A stretch of DNA of 64,000 nt from Blattabacterium cuenoti. Its GTDB lineage: Bacteria; Bacteroidota; Bacteroidia; Flavobacteriales; Blattabacteriaceae. Below the pieces are notes generated by a model. The model did not search any database. It was not told the DNA's origin and worked only from the letters and a program-made list of their open reading frames with translations. This document shows, one piece after another, positions 11,935-20,777 of the stretch; the stretch's first letter is position 1; each line of letters opens with the position of its first letter. Location of the stretch: assembly GCF_014252295.1 (NCBI RefSeq), contig NZ_CP059215.1, positions 451,681 to 515,680 on the forward strand. The letters run 5' to 3'. A program made the position numbers and the translations under genes.

Positions 11935-12495
11935 TTATTTTTCTAATTTAGAAGATGCAGAAGATAAATATTCTAATATTCCACATATTTTATACTTTGT
12001 TGAAGTTAAAAAAGATAAAATAATATTCCCCATTGGAAATTGTAGTCTATATAAGATATCAATAAGAAGATCTTCTTTAGATTTAAAATTGATTAAAAGG
12101 TCCAAATCTTTATTTCCAAAATAATAAAATTCTTGAACATAAGCTCCTTTTAAATATGGTTTTTCAATTTTTTCTTGAATATGAAAATTTTTTATAATTT
12201 TTGAAGGTATATTTCCTTTTCCAGTATTTGAAAATAAAATAGTAGTATTTCCACTTAAAATAGGAAAAAATGAATCAAGATTTTTATTCTTCATCTTTTC
12301 TAAAACTTTTTTCAGCAAAGTGTTTTTTACTACTTTCATTCCAATATTGGATTCATGAAATTTTTTTCTAAGGAAAGAAACTTGGTTAGAATTCAAATTG
12401 CATATATCAATGAAATATAACGATTCATTGTTAGACAATATAGAAAATAATTTTAAAAATTTTTTTTCTTTGTTTTTTCTATTCTTATTATTCAT
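11935..12495 (-). CDS. rplJ: 50S ribosomal protein L10 (uL10)
   Basis: 186 residues. Binds 23S rRNA and anchors L7/L12 dimers through its C-terminal helix. The central alpha/beta core (VVKNTLLKKVLE, SGNTTILFS, YLKGAYVQEF) fits L10, although overall divergence is high, as is usual for this protein in endosymbionts. ATG at 12495. The start region lies in a perfect 14-bp tandem duplication whose first copy carries the rplA stop and an extra ATG opening a five-codon micro-ORF. The 10-bp gap after rplA leaves no space for a dedicated L10-binding mRNA leader. Confidence 0.93.
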   Translation of the reverse strand: MNNKNRKNKEKKFLKLFSILSNNESLYFIDICNLNSNQVSFLRKKFHESNIGMKVVKNTLLKKVLEKMKNKNLDSFFPILSGNTTILFSNTGKGNIPSKIIKNFHIQEKIEKPYLKGAYVQEFYYFGNKDLDLLINFKSKEDLLIDILYRLQFPMGNIILSFLTSTKYKICGILEYLSSASSKLEK

Positions 12496-12511
12496 ATCTT
12501 ATTATTCATAT
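12484..12511. repeat. perfect 14-bp tandem duplication across the rplA-rplJ junction
   Basis: The plus-strand unit CTTATTATTCATAT occurs at 12484-12497 and again at 12498-12511. On the coding (minus) strand each copy contains ATATGAATAATAAG. The copy nearer rplA holds the rplA TGA and a decoy ATG; the copy nearer rplJ holds the real start codon. Confidence 0.97.
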
Positions 12512-13201
12512 CTTCAAAAAAATTTTTGAATCTAATGAAATGCTATTACTCATTGTAGTAGATAAATAAATACTCTTAATATAAACACCTTTAGAAGTAG
12601 ATGGTTTATTCCTAATAATTATCATCATGAATTCTTTTATATTATCCATTAAACATTGATTTGAGAAAGATACTCTTCCTACTGAAGCATGAATAATTCC
12701 ATAACGATCAGATTTAAAAGAAATTCTACCTGATTTAATCTCTTTTATAGATTTTCCTGGATTGTTCGAAATAGTATCCATTTTAGTATTTGGCATCAAT
12801 CCTTTGCTTCCTAATATCTTCCCTACAGATCCTAACTTATTCATTACAGAAGGTGTTGCTACAATAATATCAATATTAGTCCACCCAGACTTAATTTTTT
12901 CAATATAATCCAACCCCACATAATCAGCTCCTGCTTCTTTAGATTCCGACTCTTCTTCTTTGTTTACTAAAGCTAAAATACGAACATTTTTTCCTGTTCC
13001 ATAAGGTAATTGAACTGTTCCTCTAACTATTTGATTAGGTGATTTGACATCAATTCCAAGATTCACAGAAATATCAAAAGAAGCATCAAATTTAACAAAA
13101 GTTCTTTCTTTTAAAAAAAGAACTCCTTCTTCTAAAGAATATTTTTTTTTATCAATTTCTTTTAGATATTTATTTCTATTTTTAGTTACTTTTACTGACA
13201 T
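12506..13201 (-). CDS. rplA: 50S ribosomal protein L1 (uL1)
   Basis: About 231 residues. Binds 23S rRNA at the mobile stalk near the E site, and in many bacteria represses its own mRNA. YPLEEG-like N-terminus (KYSLEEGVLFLKERTFVKFD), GTVQLPYGTGKNVRI and the central LMPNTKMDTI stretch are typical. Start chosen at ATG 13201 (MSVKVTKNRNK) rather than the in-frame TTG 13207. Its stop TGA sits in the first copy of the 14-bp duplication shared with the rplJ start, so the two genes are probably translationally coupled. Confidence 0.97.
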   Translation of the reverse strand: MSVKVTKNRNKYLKEIDKKKYSLEEGVLFLKERTFVKFDASFDISVNLGIDVKSPNQIVRGTVQLPYGTGKNVRILALVNKEEESESKEAGADYVGLDYIEKIKSGWTNIDIIVATPSVMNKLGSVGKILGSKGLMPNTKMDTISNNPGKSIKEIKSGRISFKSDRYGIIHASVGRVSFSNQCLMDNIKEFMMIIIRNKPSTSKGVYIKSIYLSTTMSNSISLDSKIFLKI

Positions 13202-13224
13202 ATACAAATGAAAATAAATGAAAT

Positions 13225-13662
13225 TTATGATTTTTCTATTTCTATTCCCATAGATCTTGCACTACCAGAAACCATAGATATGGCAGATTCAATTGAATAA
13301 CAATTCAAATCTTCCATTTTATTTTTCGCAATCATCTCTACTTCAGAGATGCTTATTTTTCCTATTTTTGATCTGTTTGATTCTTTGGATCCTTTTTCTT
13401 TTTTCATGATATTTAATAATTGAGTAGAAACCGGAGGTTTTTTTATTATGAAAGAAAATGATTTATCTTCATATACAGTTATTATAACAGGACACATTTC
13501 TCCTTTTTTTTCTTGAGTACGAGAATTGTATTGTTTACAAAATTCCATTATATTGACTCCTGAACTTCCTAAAATAGGACCAACTGGTGGAGCAGGAGTA
13601 GCTTTTCCTCCATTTATTTTTTGAATTTTAATTTTTTTTATTATTTTTTTATTATGATGCAT
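13225..13662 (-). CDS. rplK: 50S ribosomal protein L11 (uL11)
   Basis: 145 residues. Binds the GTPase-associated region of 23S rRNA. The N-terminal domain with GGKATPAPPVGPILGSSGVN (the thiostrepton-region signature), followed by IMEFCKQYNSRT, and the C-terminal RNA-binding domain with SARSMGIEIE are conserved. It sits between nusG (9 bp upstream) and rplA (23 bp downstream), the standard gene order. Confidence 0.98.
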   Translation of the reverse strand: MHHNKKIIKKIKIQKINGGKATPAPPVGPILGSSGVNIMEFCKQYNSRTQEKKGEMCPVIITVYEDKSFSFIIKKPPVSTQLLNIMKKEKGSKESNRSKIGKISISEVEMIAKNKMEDLNCYSIESAISMVSGSARSMGIEIEKS

Positions 13663-13671
13663 GATTCTATT

Positions 13672-14226
13672 TTAAATTTTTTCTATTTGCGTAAAATTTA
13701 ATTCCAATGGAGTCCTCCTTCCAAAAATTAAAACAGCTAATTCTAATTTTCTTTTTTCTTCATTAATTTTTTCAATTGTTCCATTAAAACCAGAGAAAGG
13801 ACCATCTATTACTTTAATTGTTTCTCCAACTACAAAAGGAATACTAATATTTTCATAACTTTCAGAAAGTTGATCCATTTTTCCCAACATTTTATTAACT
13901 TCCTCTTTTCTCATTGGAATAGGAATAGCAGCTACTCCTTTCCCTTCACTTAAAAAATTAATAACTCCAGGAACATTTTTAATTGCATGAACTGCTTCTC
14001 CTTCCAAATTAGCTTCTACCATAACGTATCCTGGATAATGAACTTTCTCTCTATGAATTTTTTTACCTTTTCTCATCTGTATAACTTTTTCAATAGGGAC
14101 CAAGACCTTTCCTACATATTCTTGAAATCCATTATCCCTAATTTCATTTTCGATATATAATTTTACTTTGTTTTCTTGTCCACTAATAGTTTTAATAACA
14201 TACCATTTTTTTTCCAAATCACTCAT
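13672..14226 (-). CDS. nusG: transcription termination/antitermination factor NusG
   Basis: 184 residues. NusG binds the beta' clamp helices, affects pausing and links RNA polymerase to Rho or the ribosome. The N-terminal NGN domain (KKWYVIKTISGQENKVK, then YPGYVMVEANL) and the C-terminal KOW domain (PFVVGETIKVIDGPFSGFNG) are both present. ATG at 14226, 8 bp after secE, as in the widely conserved secE-nusG pair. Confidence 0.97.
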   Translation of the reverse strand: MSDLEKKWYVIKTISGQENKVKLYIENEIRDNGFQEYVGKVLVPIEKVIQMRKGKKIHREKVHYPGYVMVEANLEGEAVHAIKNVPGVINFLSEGKGVAAIPIPMRKEEVNKMLGKMDQLSESYENISIPFVVGETIKVIDGPFSGFNGTIEKINEEKRKLELAVLIFGRRTPLELNFTQIEKI

Positions 14227-14234
14227 ATAACTTT

Positions 14235-14462
14235 TTATATAGAAAAAAACTTCTTAATTAAAAAAATAAAAAAAATATCTACACCATATAAAAATATGGA
14301 TAGAAATATAGAAAAGAAAGAAACTATCATTGTTATTACTTGCAAATCTTCCCATTTAGTCCATGTTATACGATAAAAAAATTCATTATAAATTTCCAAA
14401 AAAAAATTTTTTTTTTCATAAAATTCTAAAATAATACATACATCATAATACAATTTTTTCAA
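14235..14462 (-). CDS. secE: preprotein translocase subunit SecE (start uncertain)
   Basis: Small tail-anchored subunit of SecYEG. The conserved amphipathic segment FFYRITWTKWEDLQ is followed by one long hydrophobic segment (about residues 44-70). The position between tRNA-Trp and nusG is diagnostic. The coordinates follow the only in-frame start upstream (TTG 14462), giving 75 residues with an N-terminus longer than the family's usual 60-65. TTG 14399 would give 54 residues. An ATG at 14419 would give an ideal length but is out of frame by one base, separated from the body by an A10-T9 tract (14398-14416). Slippage or an indel there may set the real start. Confidence 0.85.
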   Translation of the reverse strand: MKKLYYDVCIILEFYEKKNFFLEIYNEFFYRITWTKWEDLQVITMIVSFFSIFLSIFLYGVDIFFIFLIKKFFSI

Positions 14463-14471
14463 AAATCATGG

Positions 14472-14544
14472 CACGGACGGTAAGGATCGAACTTACGACC
14501 TTCGGTTTTGGAGACCGATGCTCTACCAACTGAGCTACATCCGT
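14472..14544 (-). tRNA. tRNA-Trp(CCA)
   Basis: The minus strand gives acceptor ACGGATG with CGTCCGT, D-arm TAGCTCAGTTGGTAGAGCA, anticodon loop TCTCCAAAA with anticodon CCA, T-loop TTCGATC, discriminator G. Unlike the other tRNA genes in this window, CCA follows the discriminator in the genome (14469-14471). It sits between tuf and secE, a common place for trpT. A TAnnTTTG-like element (14547-14554) lies immediately upstream, but I see no matching -33 element. Confidence 0.95.
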
Positions 14545-14560
14545 ATCAAAAATATGGATA

Positions 14561-15748
14561 TTAATCTATTACACTAATAACTTGACCAGCTCCTACAGTT
14601 TTTCCTCCTTCACGAATAGCAAATCGCAAATTTTCACTTAATGCAACAGGATGATGTAATTCAACATCCATAGAGACATTGTCTCCTGGCATAACCATTT
14701 CTACTCCTTTTGGTAAATGAATTTCCCCTGTAACATCTGTTGTTCTCAAATAAAATTGAGGACGATATTTATTATGGAACGGTGTATGTCTTCCTCCTTC
14801 TTCTTTTGTGAGAATGTATACTTTAGATTTAAATTTTTTGTGAGGTTTTATGGATCCTGGTTTTCCAATAACCATTCCTCTTCGAATATCTTTTTTCTCT
14901 ACTCCACGTAATAAAAGACCAACATTATCTCCAGATTGTCCTCTATCCAGAATTTTTCTGAACATTTCAACACCTGTAACAGTAGAAGATAGTTTTTTAT
15001 CTGCCATTCCTATAATATCCACTAAATCTCCTGTATTAATAATACCGTTTTCTATACGACCAGTTGCTACTGTTCCTCTTCCAGTTATGGTAAAAACATC
15101 TTCTACTGGCATTAAAAATGGTTTATCCATTTCACGAACAGGTTCAGGAATATAATTATCTAATATCTTCATAAGATCTTTAATCTTTTCAATCCACTTT
15201 TTATCTCCATTTAAAGCACCCAAAGCGGATCCTTGTATTATCGGAATATTTTCTCCATCATATTCATATTTAGAAAGTAATTCTCTAATTTCCATTTCTA
15301 CTAACTCCAATAATTCAGGATCATCTACTTGATCTACTTTATTCATAAATACTACTATTTTAGGGACTCCTACCTGACGAGACAACAATATATGCTCTCT
15401 AGTTTGAGGCATAGGCCCATCTGTAGCTGCTACAACTAAAATAGCTCCATCCATTTGAGCGGCTCCTGTGATCATATTTTTCACGTAATCTGCATGTCCA
15501 GGGCAATCTACATGAGCATAATGTCGTTTCATTGTTTCATATTCTACATGAGATGTATTAATTGTAATTCCTCTAGCTTTTTCCTCAGGAGCATTATCTA
15601 TCGATTCAAAACTTTTTTCTTCTGCTAATCCTATTTCTGATAATACTTTTGTAATAGCAGCAGTTAAAGTAGTTTTTCCATGATCAACATGACCGGTTGT
15701 TCCTATATTTAAATGTGGTTTATCTCGTTTAAATTTTTCTTTTGCCAT
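14561..15748 (-). CDS. tuf: elongation factor Tu
   Basis: 395 residues. The GTPase delivers aminoacyl-tRNA to the ribosome. G1 GHVDHGKTT (about residues 18-26), G3 DCPGHADY (about 80), G4 NKVD (about 135) and domain II/III motifs ([28 protein letters not shown]) are intact. Extremely conserved. It is read from the same promoter as the four upstream tRNA genes, the tRNA-tufB arrangement of many bacteria. Confidence 0.99.
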   Translation of the reverse strand: MAKEKFKRDKPHLNIGTTGHVDHGKTTLTAAITKVLSEIGLAEEKSFESIDNAPEEKARGITINTSHVEYETMKRHYAHVDCPGHADYVKNMITGAAQMDGAILVVAATDGPMPQTREHILLSRQVGVPKIVVFMNKVDQVDDPELLELVEMEIRELLSKYEYDGENIPIIQGSALGALNGDKKWIEKIKDLMKILDNYIPEPVREMDKPFLMPVEDVFTITGRGTVATGRIENGIINTGDLVDIIGMADKKLSSTVTGVEMFRKILDRGQSGDNVGLLLRGVEKKDIRRGMVIGKPGSIKPHKKFKSKVYILTKEEGGRHTPFHNKYRPQFYLRTTDVTGEIHLPKGVEMVMPGDNVSMDVELHHPVALSENLRFAIREGGKTVGAGQVISVID

Positions 15749-15780
15749 GATAAAATTATTAAAAATTTAGTTCAAGAAAA

Positions 15781-15854
<74 letters not shown>

Positions 15855-15869
15855 ATAATTCTATCTTAG

Positions 15870-15942
15870 AGCGGAAGACGGGATTTGAACCCGCGACATT
15901 CAGCTTGGAAGGCTGATGCTCTACCAACTGAGCTACTTCCGC
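15870..15942 (-). tRNA. tRNA-Gly(TCC)
   Basis: The minus strand shows acceptor GCGGAAG with CTTCCGC, anticodon loop CTTCCAA with anticodon TCC, T-loop TTCAAAT, and no encoded CCA. Part of the Thr-Tyr-Gly-Thr-tuf transcript. It complements tRNA-Gly(GCC) at 23293. Confidence 0.96.
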
Positions 15943-15949
15943 TTAAAAA

Positions 15950-16035
15950 TGGGGAGAGCAGGATTCGAACCTGCGAAGATCGAAGATCAACAGATTTACA
16001 GTCTGTCCTCGTTAACCAGACTTGAGTACCTCCCC
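15950..16035 (-). tRNA. tRNA-Tyr(GTA)
   Basis: An 86-nt class II tRNA on the minus strand with acceptor GGGGAGG/CTCTCCCC, a long variable arm (GATCTTCGATC) and anticodon GTA in the arm ACAGACTGTAAATCTGT. No encoded CCA. Only 7 bp separate it from tRNA-Gly(TCC). Confidence 0.96.
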
Positions 16036-16043
16036 TATAAAAG

Positions 16044-16117
16044 AGCCGGTAGAGGGATTCGAACCCACGACCCCGAGATTACAAATCACGTGCTCTGACC
16101 AACTGAGCTATACCGGC
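16044..16117 (-). tRNA. tRNA-Thr(TGT)
   Basis: The minus strand shows acceptor GCCGGTA with TACCGGC, anticodon TGT in the arm GATTTGTAATC, T-loop TTCGAAT, and no encoded CCA. It is the first gene of the tRNA-tuf transcript, about 35 bp downstream of a strong promoter match. Confidence 0.95.
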
Positions 16118-16156
16118 AAATCAAATTTATTCGTAACAATGAAAATCAGGCTAGTA

Positions 16157-16187
16157 CAAATCTATAGAGATTTTTATAATTCTCAAA
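16157..16187 (-). promoter_or_regulatory. Bacteroidota-type promoter of the tRNA-tuf operon
   Basis: On the minus strand, TTTG (16187-16184), exactly 19 bases, then TAGATTTG (16164-16157). This is a full match to the TTTG-N19-TAnnTTTG consensus used by the primary sigma factor of Bacteroidota. The predicted start of transcription is a few bases below 16157, leaving about 35 nt before tRNA-Thr(TGT). It is the best promoter match I found in the window and sits in front of highly expressed genes. Confidence 0.8.
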
Positions 16188-16200
16188 AAAATAATAAATA

Positions 16201-16836
16201 TCACAAAATTTTTATATTTCTAATTCTTCTTTTAAACAGTAAAAATAAAATAACACCAAAAAATATAGAAATATCGGATACGTTAAAAACTGGTTTAAAA
16301 AATTGGAAATGAAAATTTCCAAAAAAAGGTATCCACTCAGGAAAATGAATATCTATTATAGGAAAATAAAACATATCTACTACACATCCTTTCATAAAGG
16401 ATGCATATCCACTATTATAATTTATTTTAGATATTCCTAGGTAAGGGATCCATTTTTGATATTCTTCCCTATAAATTGTTCCTTTATCAAATAAACATCC
16501 ATATAAAGCACTATCCATAAAATTACCAATAGCTCCTGATAAAATAAAACTAGTAGGAATTGTTAAATAATTAGAAGATCCTTTTTTGACATTCTTATAA
16601 AGAAAAAAAGATATTAATAACACTAAAAAAAGACGTAAAATACTTAATAATATTTTTCCAAAATATCCATTTCCAAAATGAACCCCATAAACCATTCCAG
16701 GATTCTCCACAAAAAAAATCCAAAAAAAGGAAAATATTGGAAATCCACTTCCTAATTCAAAATGAGTTTTAATATAAATTTTTAAGGTTTGGTCTATCAA
16801 TAAAATGGATAAAACAATTAAAAAATTTTTTTTCAA
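16201..16836 (-). CDS. lspA: lipoprotein signal peptidase (signal peptidase II)
   Basis: Inner-membrane aspartyl protease that cleaves prolipoproteins before the lipidated Cys. About 211 residues with four hydrophobic segments. The family motifs LLIDQTLKIYIKTHF near the start, GAIGNFMDSALYG (catalytic Asp in the middle) and VVDMFYFP with FNVSDISI (second catalytic Asp) are recognisable. I chose TTG 16836 (MKKNFLIVLSILLIDQ), which fits the family and leaves 10 bp after the dksA-like gene. The longer frame from TTG 16866 would overlap that gene by 20 bp. The putative lipoprotein gene at 25137 is a possible client. Confidence 0.9.
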   Translation of the reverse strand: MKKNFLIVLSILLIDQTLKIYIKTHFELGSGFPIFSFFWIFFVENPGMVYGVHFGNGYFGKILLSILRLFLVLLISFFLYKNVKKGSSNYLTIPTSFILSGAIGNFMDSALYGCLFDKGTIYREEYQKWIPYLGISKINYNSGYASFMKGCVVDMFYFPIIDIHFPEWIPFFGNFHFQFFKPVFNVSDISIFFGVILFLLFKRRIRNIKIL

Positions 16837-16846
16837 AAAATAAAAT

Positions 16847-17239
16847 TTAGTTATTTTTTTCCACAAGCATTTTTCCTTCTATACTCAAAGTAGTATGAGG
16901 AACAGCCATAAGACGAGCTTTAGGAATTAACTTATTTGTAATTCTACAAATTCCATAATCTTCATTCTCTACTCTTATCAAAGCAGAATTCAAACTGTTT
17001 ATAAATCTTTGTAAATGTTCTAAAATTTGAGCATTCTGTTCTTTACTTAAGGTTTCTGATCCTTCTTCAAAAGCTTTAAAAGTAGGATAGGTATCATCTG
17101 TTCCATTATTCTGACTATTGGAAAAAGAATTTTTAAGAATCGATAAATCTTTCTTAGCTTTTTTCAATTTTTCAAGTATAAGTTTACGAAACTCCTTTCT
17201 TTCTTCCATAGAATACCTTTGTTTCCCTTTTACTTTCAT
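16847..17239 (-). CDS. TraR/DksA family transcriptional regulator
   Basis: 130 residues. An N-terminal coiled coil (RKEFRKLILEKLKKAKKD) and the C-terminal stretch YGICRITNKLIPKARLMAVP mark the DksA/TraR superfamily, which enters the RNA polymerase secondary channel. Only one Cys remains of the usual four-Cys zinc finger. Cys-poor versions are common in Bacteroidota, so this is probably not recent decay. The usual neighbours ileS (upstream) and lspA (downstream) are present, as in free-living Flavobacteria. The target promoters cannot be inferred from sequence. Confidence 0.9.
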   Translation of the reverse strand: MKVKGKQRYSMEERKEFRKLILEKLKKAKKDLSILKNSFSNSQNNGTDDTYPTFKAFEEGSETLSKEQNAQILEHLQRFINSLNSALIRVENEDYGICRITNKLIPKARLMAVPHTTLSIEGKMLVEKNN

Positions 17240-17247
17240 TTCTTATT

Positions 17248-20200
17248 TTATATATTTTCGACTTTACGAATTTGTATATATAGCATCAATTTTTCTTCAA
17301 AATTTTCCACAAAAAAAAATTCCATTTCTTCTTTTTTCATATTTTCCTCTTGGAAAGAAACATCAACAGAAACAGAAAGAGTTTCTTTACAAAGGAAATC
17401 TTTGTTTTTTTGTATAATAGATTGAATATATTGTATGTTCTGAACACTTTTTACGTATAGAAATATTTTTTCAACTACATCATAGTTACGTTTTTTTCTT
17501 AATTTTTGTACATTTCGGATTAATTCCCTTATAAACCCTTCTTCTCTAAGAGAATCCGTGATACATAAATCTAATGCTATTGTTAATCCATATACGTGAT
17601 CAAATAAAACAGACCAATTTTTGAGATATTCAGTAGTAATTTTAACATTTTCTAAAAGAAGATTAATTCTTTCTCCTTCTAAAGAAATCGTACACTTTTT
17701 ATTTTCTTCTATTTCTCTAATTTTTTGCTGAGTGAATCCTTCTATTATTTTGGAAATAATTTGAGTTTTATTCCCAAATTTAGGACCCAAAGATTGATAA
17801 TTTGGTTTAATATATTTGATCAATTCCAAATTTTTATAAGAATTAGAAAATTCTATTTCTTTAATATTAGCTTCTTTCAAAATAATATCTGATGATTTAT
17901 TTAATTGAGAACGTATTGTTTGATCGGAGATAAGAATTAGTACCCTTTGCAAAGGTTGACGAATTTTAATTCCATTTTTTTTTCGAACAGAAAAAATCAT
18001 AGTAATTATTTTCTGAATCAAAGACATTTTTTTTTCCAATTCTCTATTAATTAAATTTAGGTCATAACTAGGAAAAATAGTTAAATGAACACTTTTGCAA
18101 GTTTCCTTATTTGTAACAGAATTTAAATCAATATAAATTTGATCGGAAAAAAACGGAATAATAGGAGAAGTCAATTTTGACAACACAACTAAACATTTAT
18201 AAAGAATTTGATATGCAGATATCTTATTTTCTGTATATTTTTCTTTCCAAAATCTTCTTCTGCATAATCTTATGTACCAATTACTCAACTTATCTAATAC
18301 AAAAGATGAAATTAAACGTGTAACTTTGGTTGGATTGTAATTAGCATAATAATTATCCACTTTTTTAATCATAGTGTTCAATTCAGAAAGAATCCAAAAA
18401 TCTAATTCTGTATAATATTTGGAACATTCTTTTTCTTTATAAGAAAAACCATCAATATTAGCATACAAAACGAAAAAAGAATAGATATTATATAATGTTC
18501 CAAAAAATTTGCTGATTACAGTGTGAATTCCTTCTATATTAAATTTAATATTATCCCAAGGTTCAGAATTAAATATGATATACCAACGTATTGCATCAGA
18601 ACTATAATGATTAATTAAATCAAAAGGATTAATAGTATTTCCTTTACTCTTAGACATTTTATGTCCATCTTTATCTAAAATTAGTCCTGTTGATATTACA
18701 TTTTTATATGATATAGAATTGAATAATAAACTACTAACAGTATGCAAAGTAAAAAACCATCCTCTTGTTTGATCTATTCCTTCAGAAACGAAATCAGCAG
18801 GAAATAATAAATTATTGTCGATATATTCTTTATTTTCGAAAGGATAATGGAATTGTGCATATGGCATAGCTCCGGAATCAAACCATACATCTACTAAATC
18901 TGACTCTCTTTTCATTGGAGTTCCTTTTGAAGAAACTAAAATAACCTTATCTAAAACATGTTTATGTAAATCTATTTTATTATAATTATCATTACTCATA
19001 TCATCTAACATAAAATTTTTAAATATATTATTAGACATGAAACCATGCCTAATAGATTTTTGAATCTCCATAACTAATTCTTTAATTGATCCAATAACTA
19101 TTTCTTCGTCTCCTTTTTCTGTTCTCCAAATAGGAATAGGAGTTCCCCAATATCTAGTTCTTGATAAATTCCAATCTTTTATATTCTTCAACCAAGAATC
19201 AAACCGTTTTCTACCTGTGGATTCTGGATACCATTTTATTTTTTGATTCAAAAAAATCATTTTATTTTTTTCTTTTGTGGTTTTAATAAACCATGAATCT
19301 AAAGGATAATAAAGTATTGGTTTTCCTGTTCTCCAACAATGTGGATAAGAATGGATATATTTTTCTATCCTAAATATCTTTCCTTTTTTTTCTAGAAAAA
19401 GAACAATTTTTTCATCTACTGAAATTTTGTTTTTTATATTATCTGGATTAAGATCATTTTTAATATATTCTCCACCAAATCCATATGGTAAAGTTTTTAA
19501 ATACTTTCCTTGTAAATCAACTAAAGGAACAGGAATGTTATTTTCATCTAAAACTAACATTGGAGGAATATTATATTTTTTGGAAACTATAAAATCTTCT
19601 ATTCCAAATGTAGGAGATATATGAACAATTCCTGTTCCTTCATCTACACTAACAAAATCTCCTTCTATAACTTGAAATGCGTTCTTTTGATTATAATAAG
19701 GTTTAGCCCAAGGTAATAATTGTTTATATCTACTATAGATTAATTCCTTTCCCTTAATCTTTTTTACTATTACATAAGGAATTTTTTTTCCTTTGATATT
19801 TTGTACATTTAATTCAACATTTTTCGAAACAGAATAAAACTTATCAGATAATAATATTCTATGAATCAATTTTTCTGCAAAAATGATATTTTCTATACAA
19901 AAAGTATAAGTGTTATAAGTTTGAACTAAAACATAATCTATAGTAGAGCCAATAGCTAATGCAGTATTTGAAGGGAGGGTCCAAGGTGTAGTCGTCCATG
20001 ACAAAAAGTAAATATCTCCTGAAACATTTTTTAAATTTTTTGGAAGAGTATTTTTTATAACCTTAAATTTTAAAAATGGAGATATTTGCTCTACTTTTTT
20101 ATAAGTTCCAGGCATATTTAATTCATGATAACTCAATCCTGTTCCTGCAGCAGGAGAGTATGGTTGAATATTAAATCCTTTGTAAATAAGGTTTTTACAG

Positions 20201-20715
20201 TAAAATTTCTTTATCAACCACCATACACTTTCTATATATTTTGCGTTGTAAGTTAAAAATGAATTATCTAAATCTATCCAATAACCTATTATTTGTGTAA
20301 ATAATAACCATTTTTTTAATGATTTATCAACGAAACTTTTACATAACTGATTGTATTCTTTTACACTAATTGTTTTCCCTACATCATTTTTAGTAATTTT
20401 CATTTTTTTTTCAACATTTAATTCAATAGGAAGACCATGAGTATCCCATCCAGATTTTCTAAATACTTTTTTACCTTTTAAAGTATGATATCTACATAAA
20501 ATATCTTTTATAGTTCTAGCTAATATATGATGTATCCCAGGTTCTCCATTTAAAGAAGGAGGTCCTTCATATAAAACATAAAAAAATGATTTTTTATCAT
20601 TATTAGATAAGTTAAGGCAACTTTGAATAATCTTATGTTTTTTCCAATATTCAGATATTTCTATTCTTATTCTATTGAGATCCAGTTTTTTATATATTCT
20701 AAATATTTTTGACAT
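17248..20715 (-). CDS. ileS: isoleucyl-tRNA synthetase
   Basis: 1155 residues, the long form typical of Bacteroidota. The HIGH region reads GEPGIHHIL (about residue 56), the variant of this subgroup. The KMSKS motif is GHKMSKSKGN (about residue 685). The editing-domain WTTTPWTLPSNTAL motif is present (about 240), as is the C-terminal anticodon-binding region. It charges tRNA-Ile and clears misactivated valine. Divergent from mutS with 62 bp between start codons. Followed on the same strand by the dksA-like gene and lspA. Confidence 0.97.
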   Translation of the reverse strand: MSKIFRIYKKLDLNRIRIEISEYWKKHKIIQSCLNLSNNDKKSFFYVLYEGPPSLNGEPGIHHILARTIKDILCRYHTLKGKKVFRKSGWDTHGLPIELNVEKKMKITKNDVGKTISVKEYNQLCKSFVDKSLKKWLLFTQIIGYWIDLDNSFLTYNAKYIESVWWLIKKFYCKNLIYKGFNIQPYSPAAGTGLSYHELNMPGTYKKVEQISPFLKFKVIKNTLPKNLKNVSGDIYFLSWTTTPWTLPSNTALAIGSTIDYVLVQTYNTYTFCIENIIFAEKLIHRILLSDKFYSVSKNVELNVQNIKGKKIPYVIVKKIKGKELIYSRYKQLLPWAKPYYNQKNAFQVIEGDFVSVDEGTGIVHISPTFGIEDFIVSKKYNIPPMLVLDENNIPVPLVDLQGKYLKTLPYGFGGEYIKNDLNPDNIKNKISVDEKIVLFLEKKGKIFRIEKYIHSYPHCWRTGKPILYYPLDSWFIKTTKEKNKMIFLNQKIKWYPESTGRKRFDSWLKNIKDWNLSRTRYWGTPIPIWRTEKGDEEIVIGSIKELVMEIQKSIRHGFMSNNIFKNFMLDDMSNDNYNKIDLHKHVLDKVILVSSKGTPMKRESDLVDVWFDSGAMPYAQFHYPFENKEYIDNNLLFPADFVSEGIDQTRGWFFTLHTVSSLLFNSISYKNVISTGLILDKDGHKMSKSKGNTINPFDLINHYSSDAIRWYIIFNSEPWDNIKFNIEGIHTVISKFFGTLYNIYSFFVLYANIDGFSYKEKECSKYYTELDFWILSELNTMIKKVDNYYANYNPTKVTRLISSFVLDKLSNWYIRLCRRRFWKEKYTENKISAYQILYKCLVVLSKLTSPIIPFFSDQIYIDLNSVTNKETCKSVHLTIFPSYDLNLINRELEKKMSLIQKIITMIFSVRKKNGIKIRQPLQRVLILISDQTIRSQLNKSSDIILKEANIKEIEFSNSYKNLELIKYIKPNYQSLGPKFGNKTQIISKIIEGFTQQKIREIEENKKCTISLEGERINLLLENVKITTEYLKNWSVLFDHVYGLTIALDLCITDSLREEGFIRELIRNVQKLRKKRNYDVVEKIFLYVKSVQNIQYIQSIIQKNKDFLCKETLSVSVDVSFQEENMKKEEMEFFFVENFEEKLMLYIQIRKVENI

Positions 20716-20777
20716 AAGTTTTATTGTAATAATAAATTAAAAATCTTCTATTTTACTCTAAATAAATTCATTATTCT

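Noticed and set aside
14547-14554. TAnnTTTG element directly before tRNA-Trp
   Set aside because: No -33 partner and almost no space before the tRNA 5' end; tRNA-Trp is more likely read from the tuf transcript and processed.
15916-16312. Two plus-strand ORFs across the tRNA cluster
   Set aside because: They are antisense translations of tRNA genes (GFEPA-, EPTTPR-like peptides) and of the lspA end, with no family resemblance.
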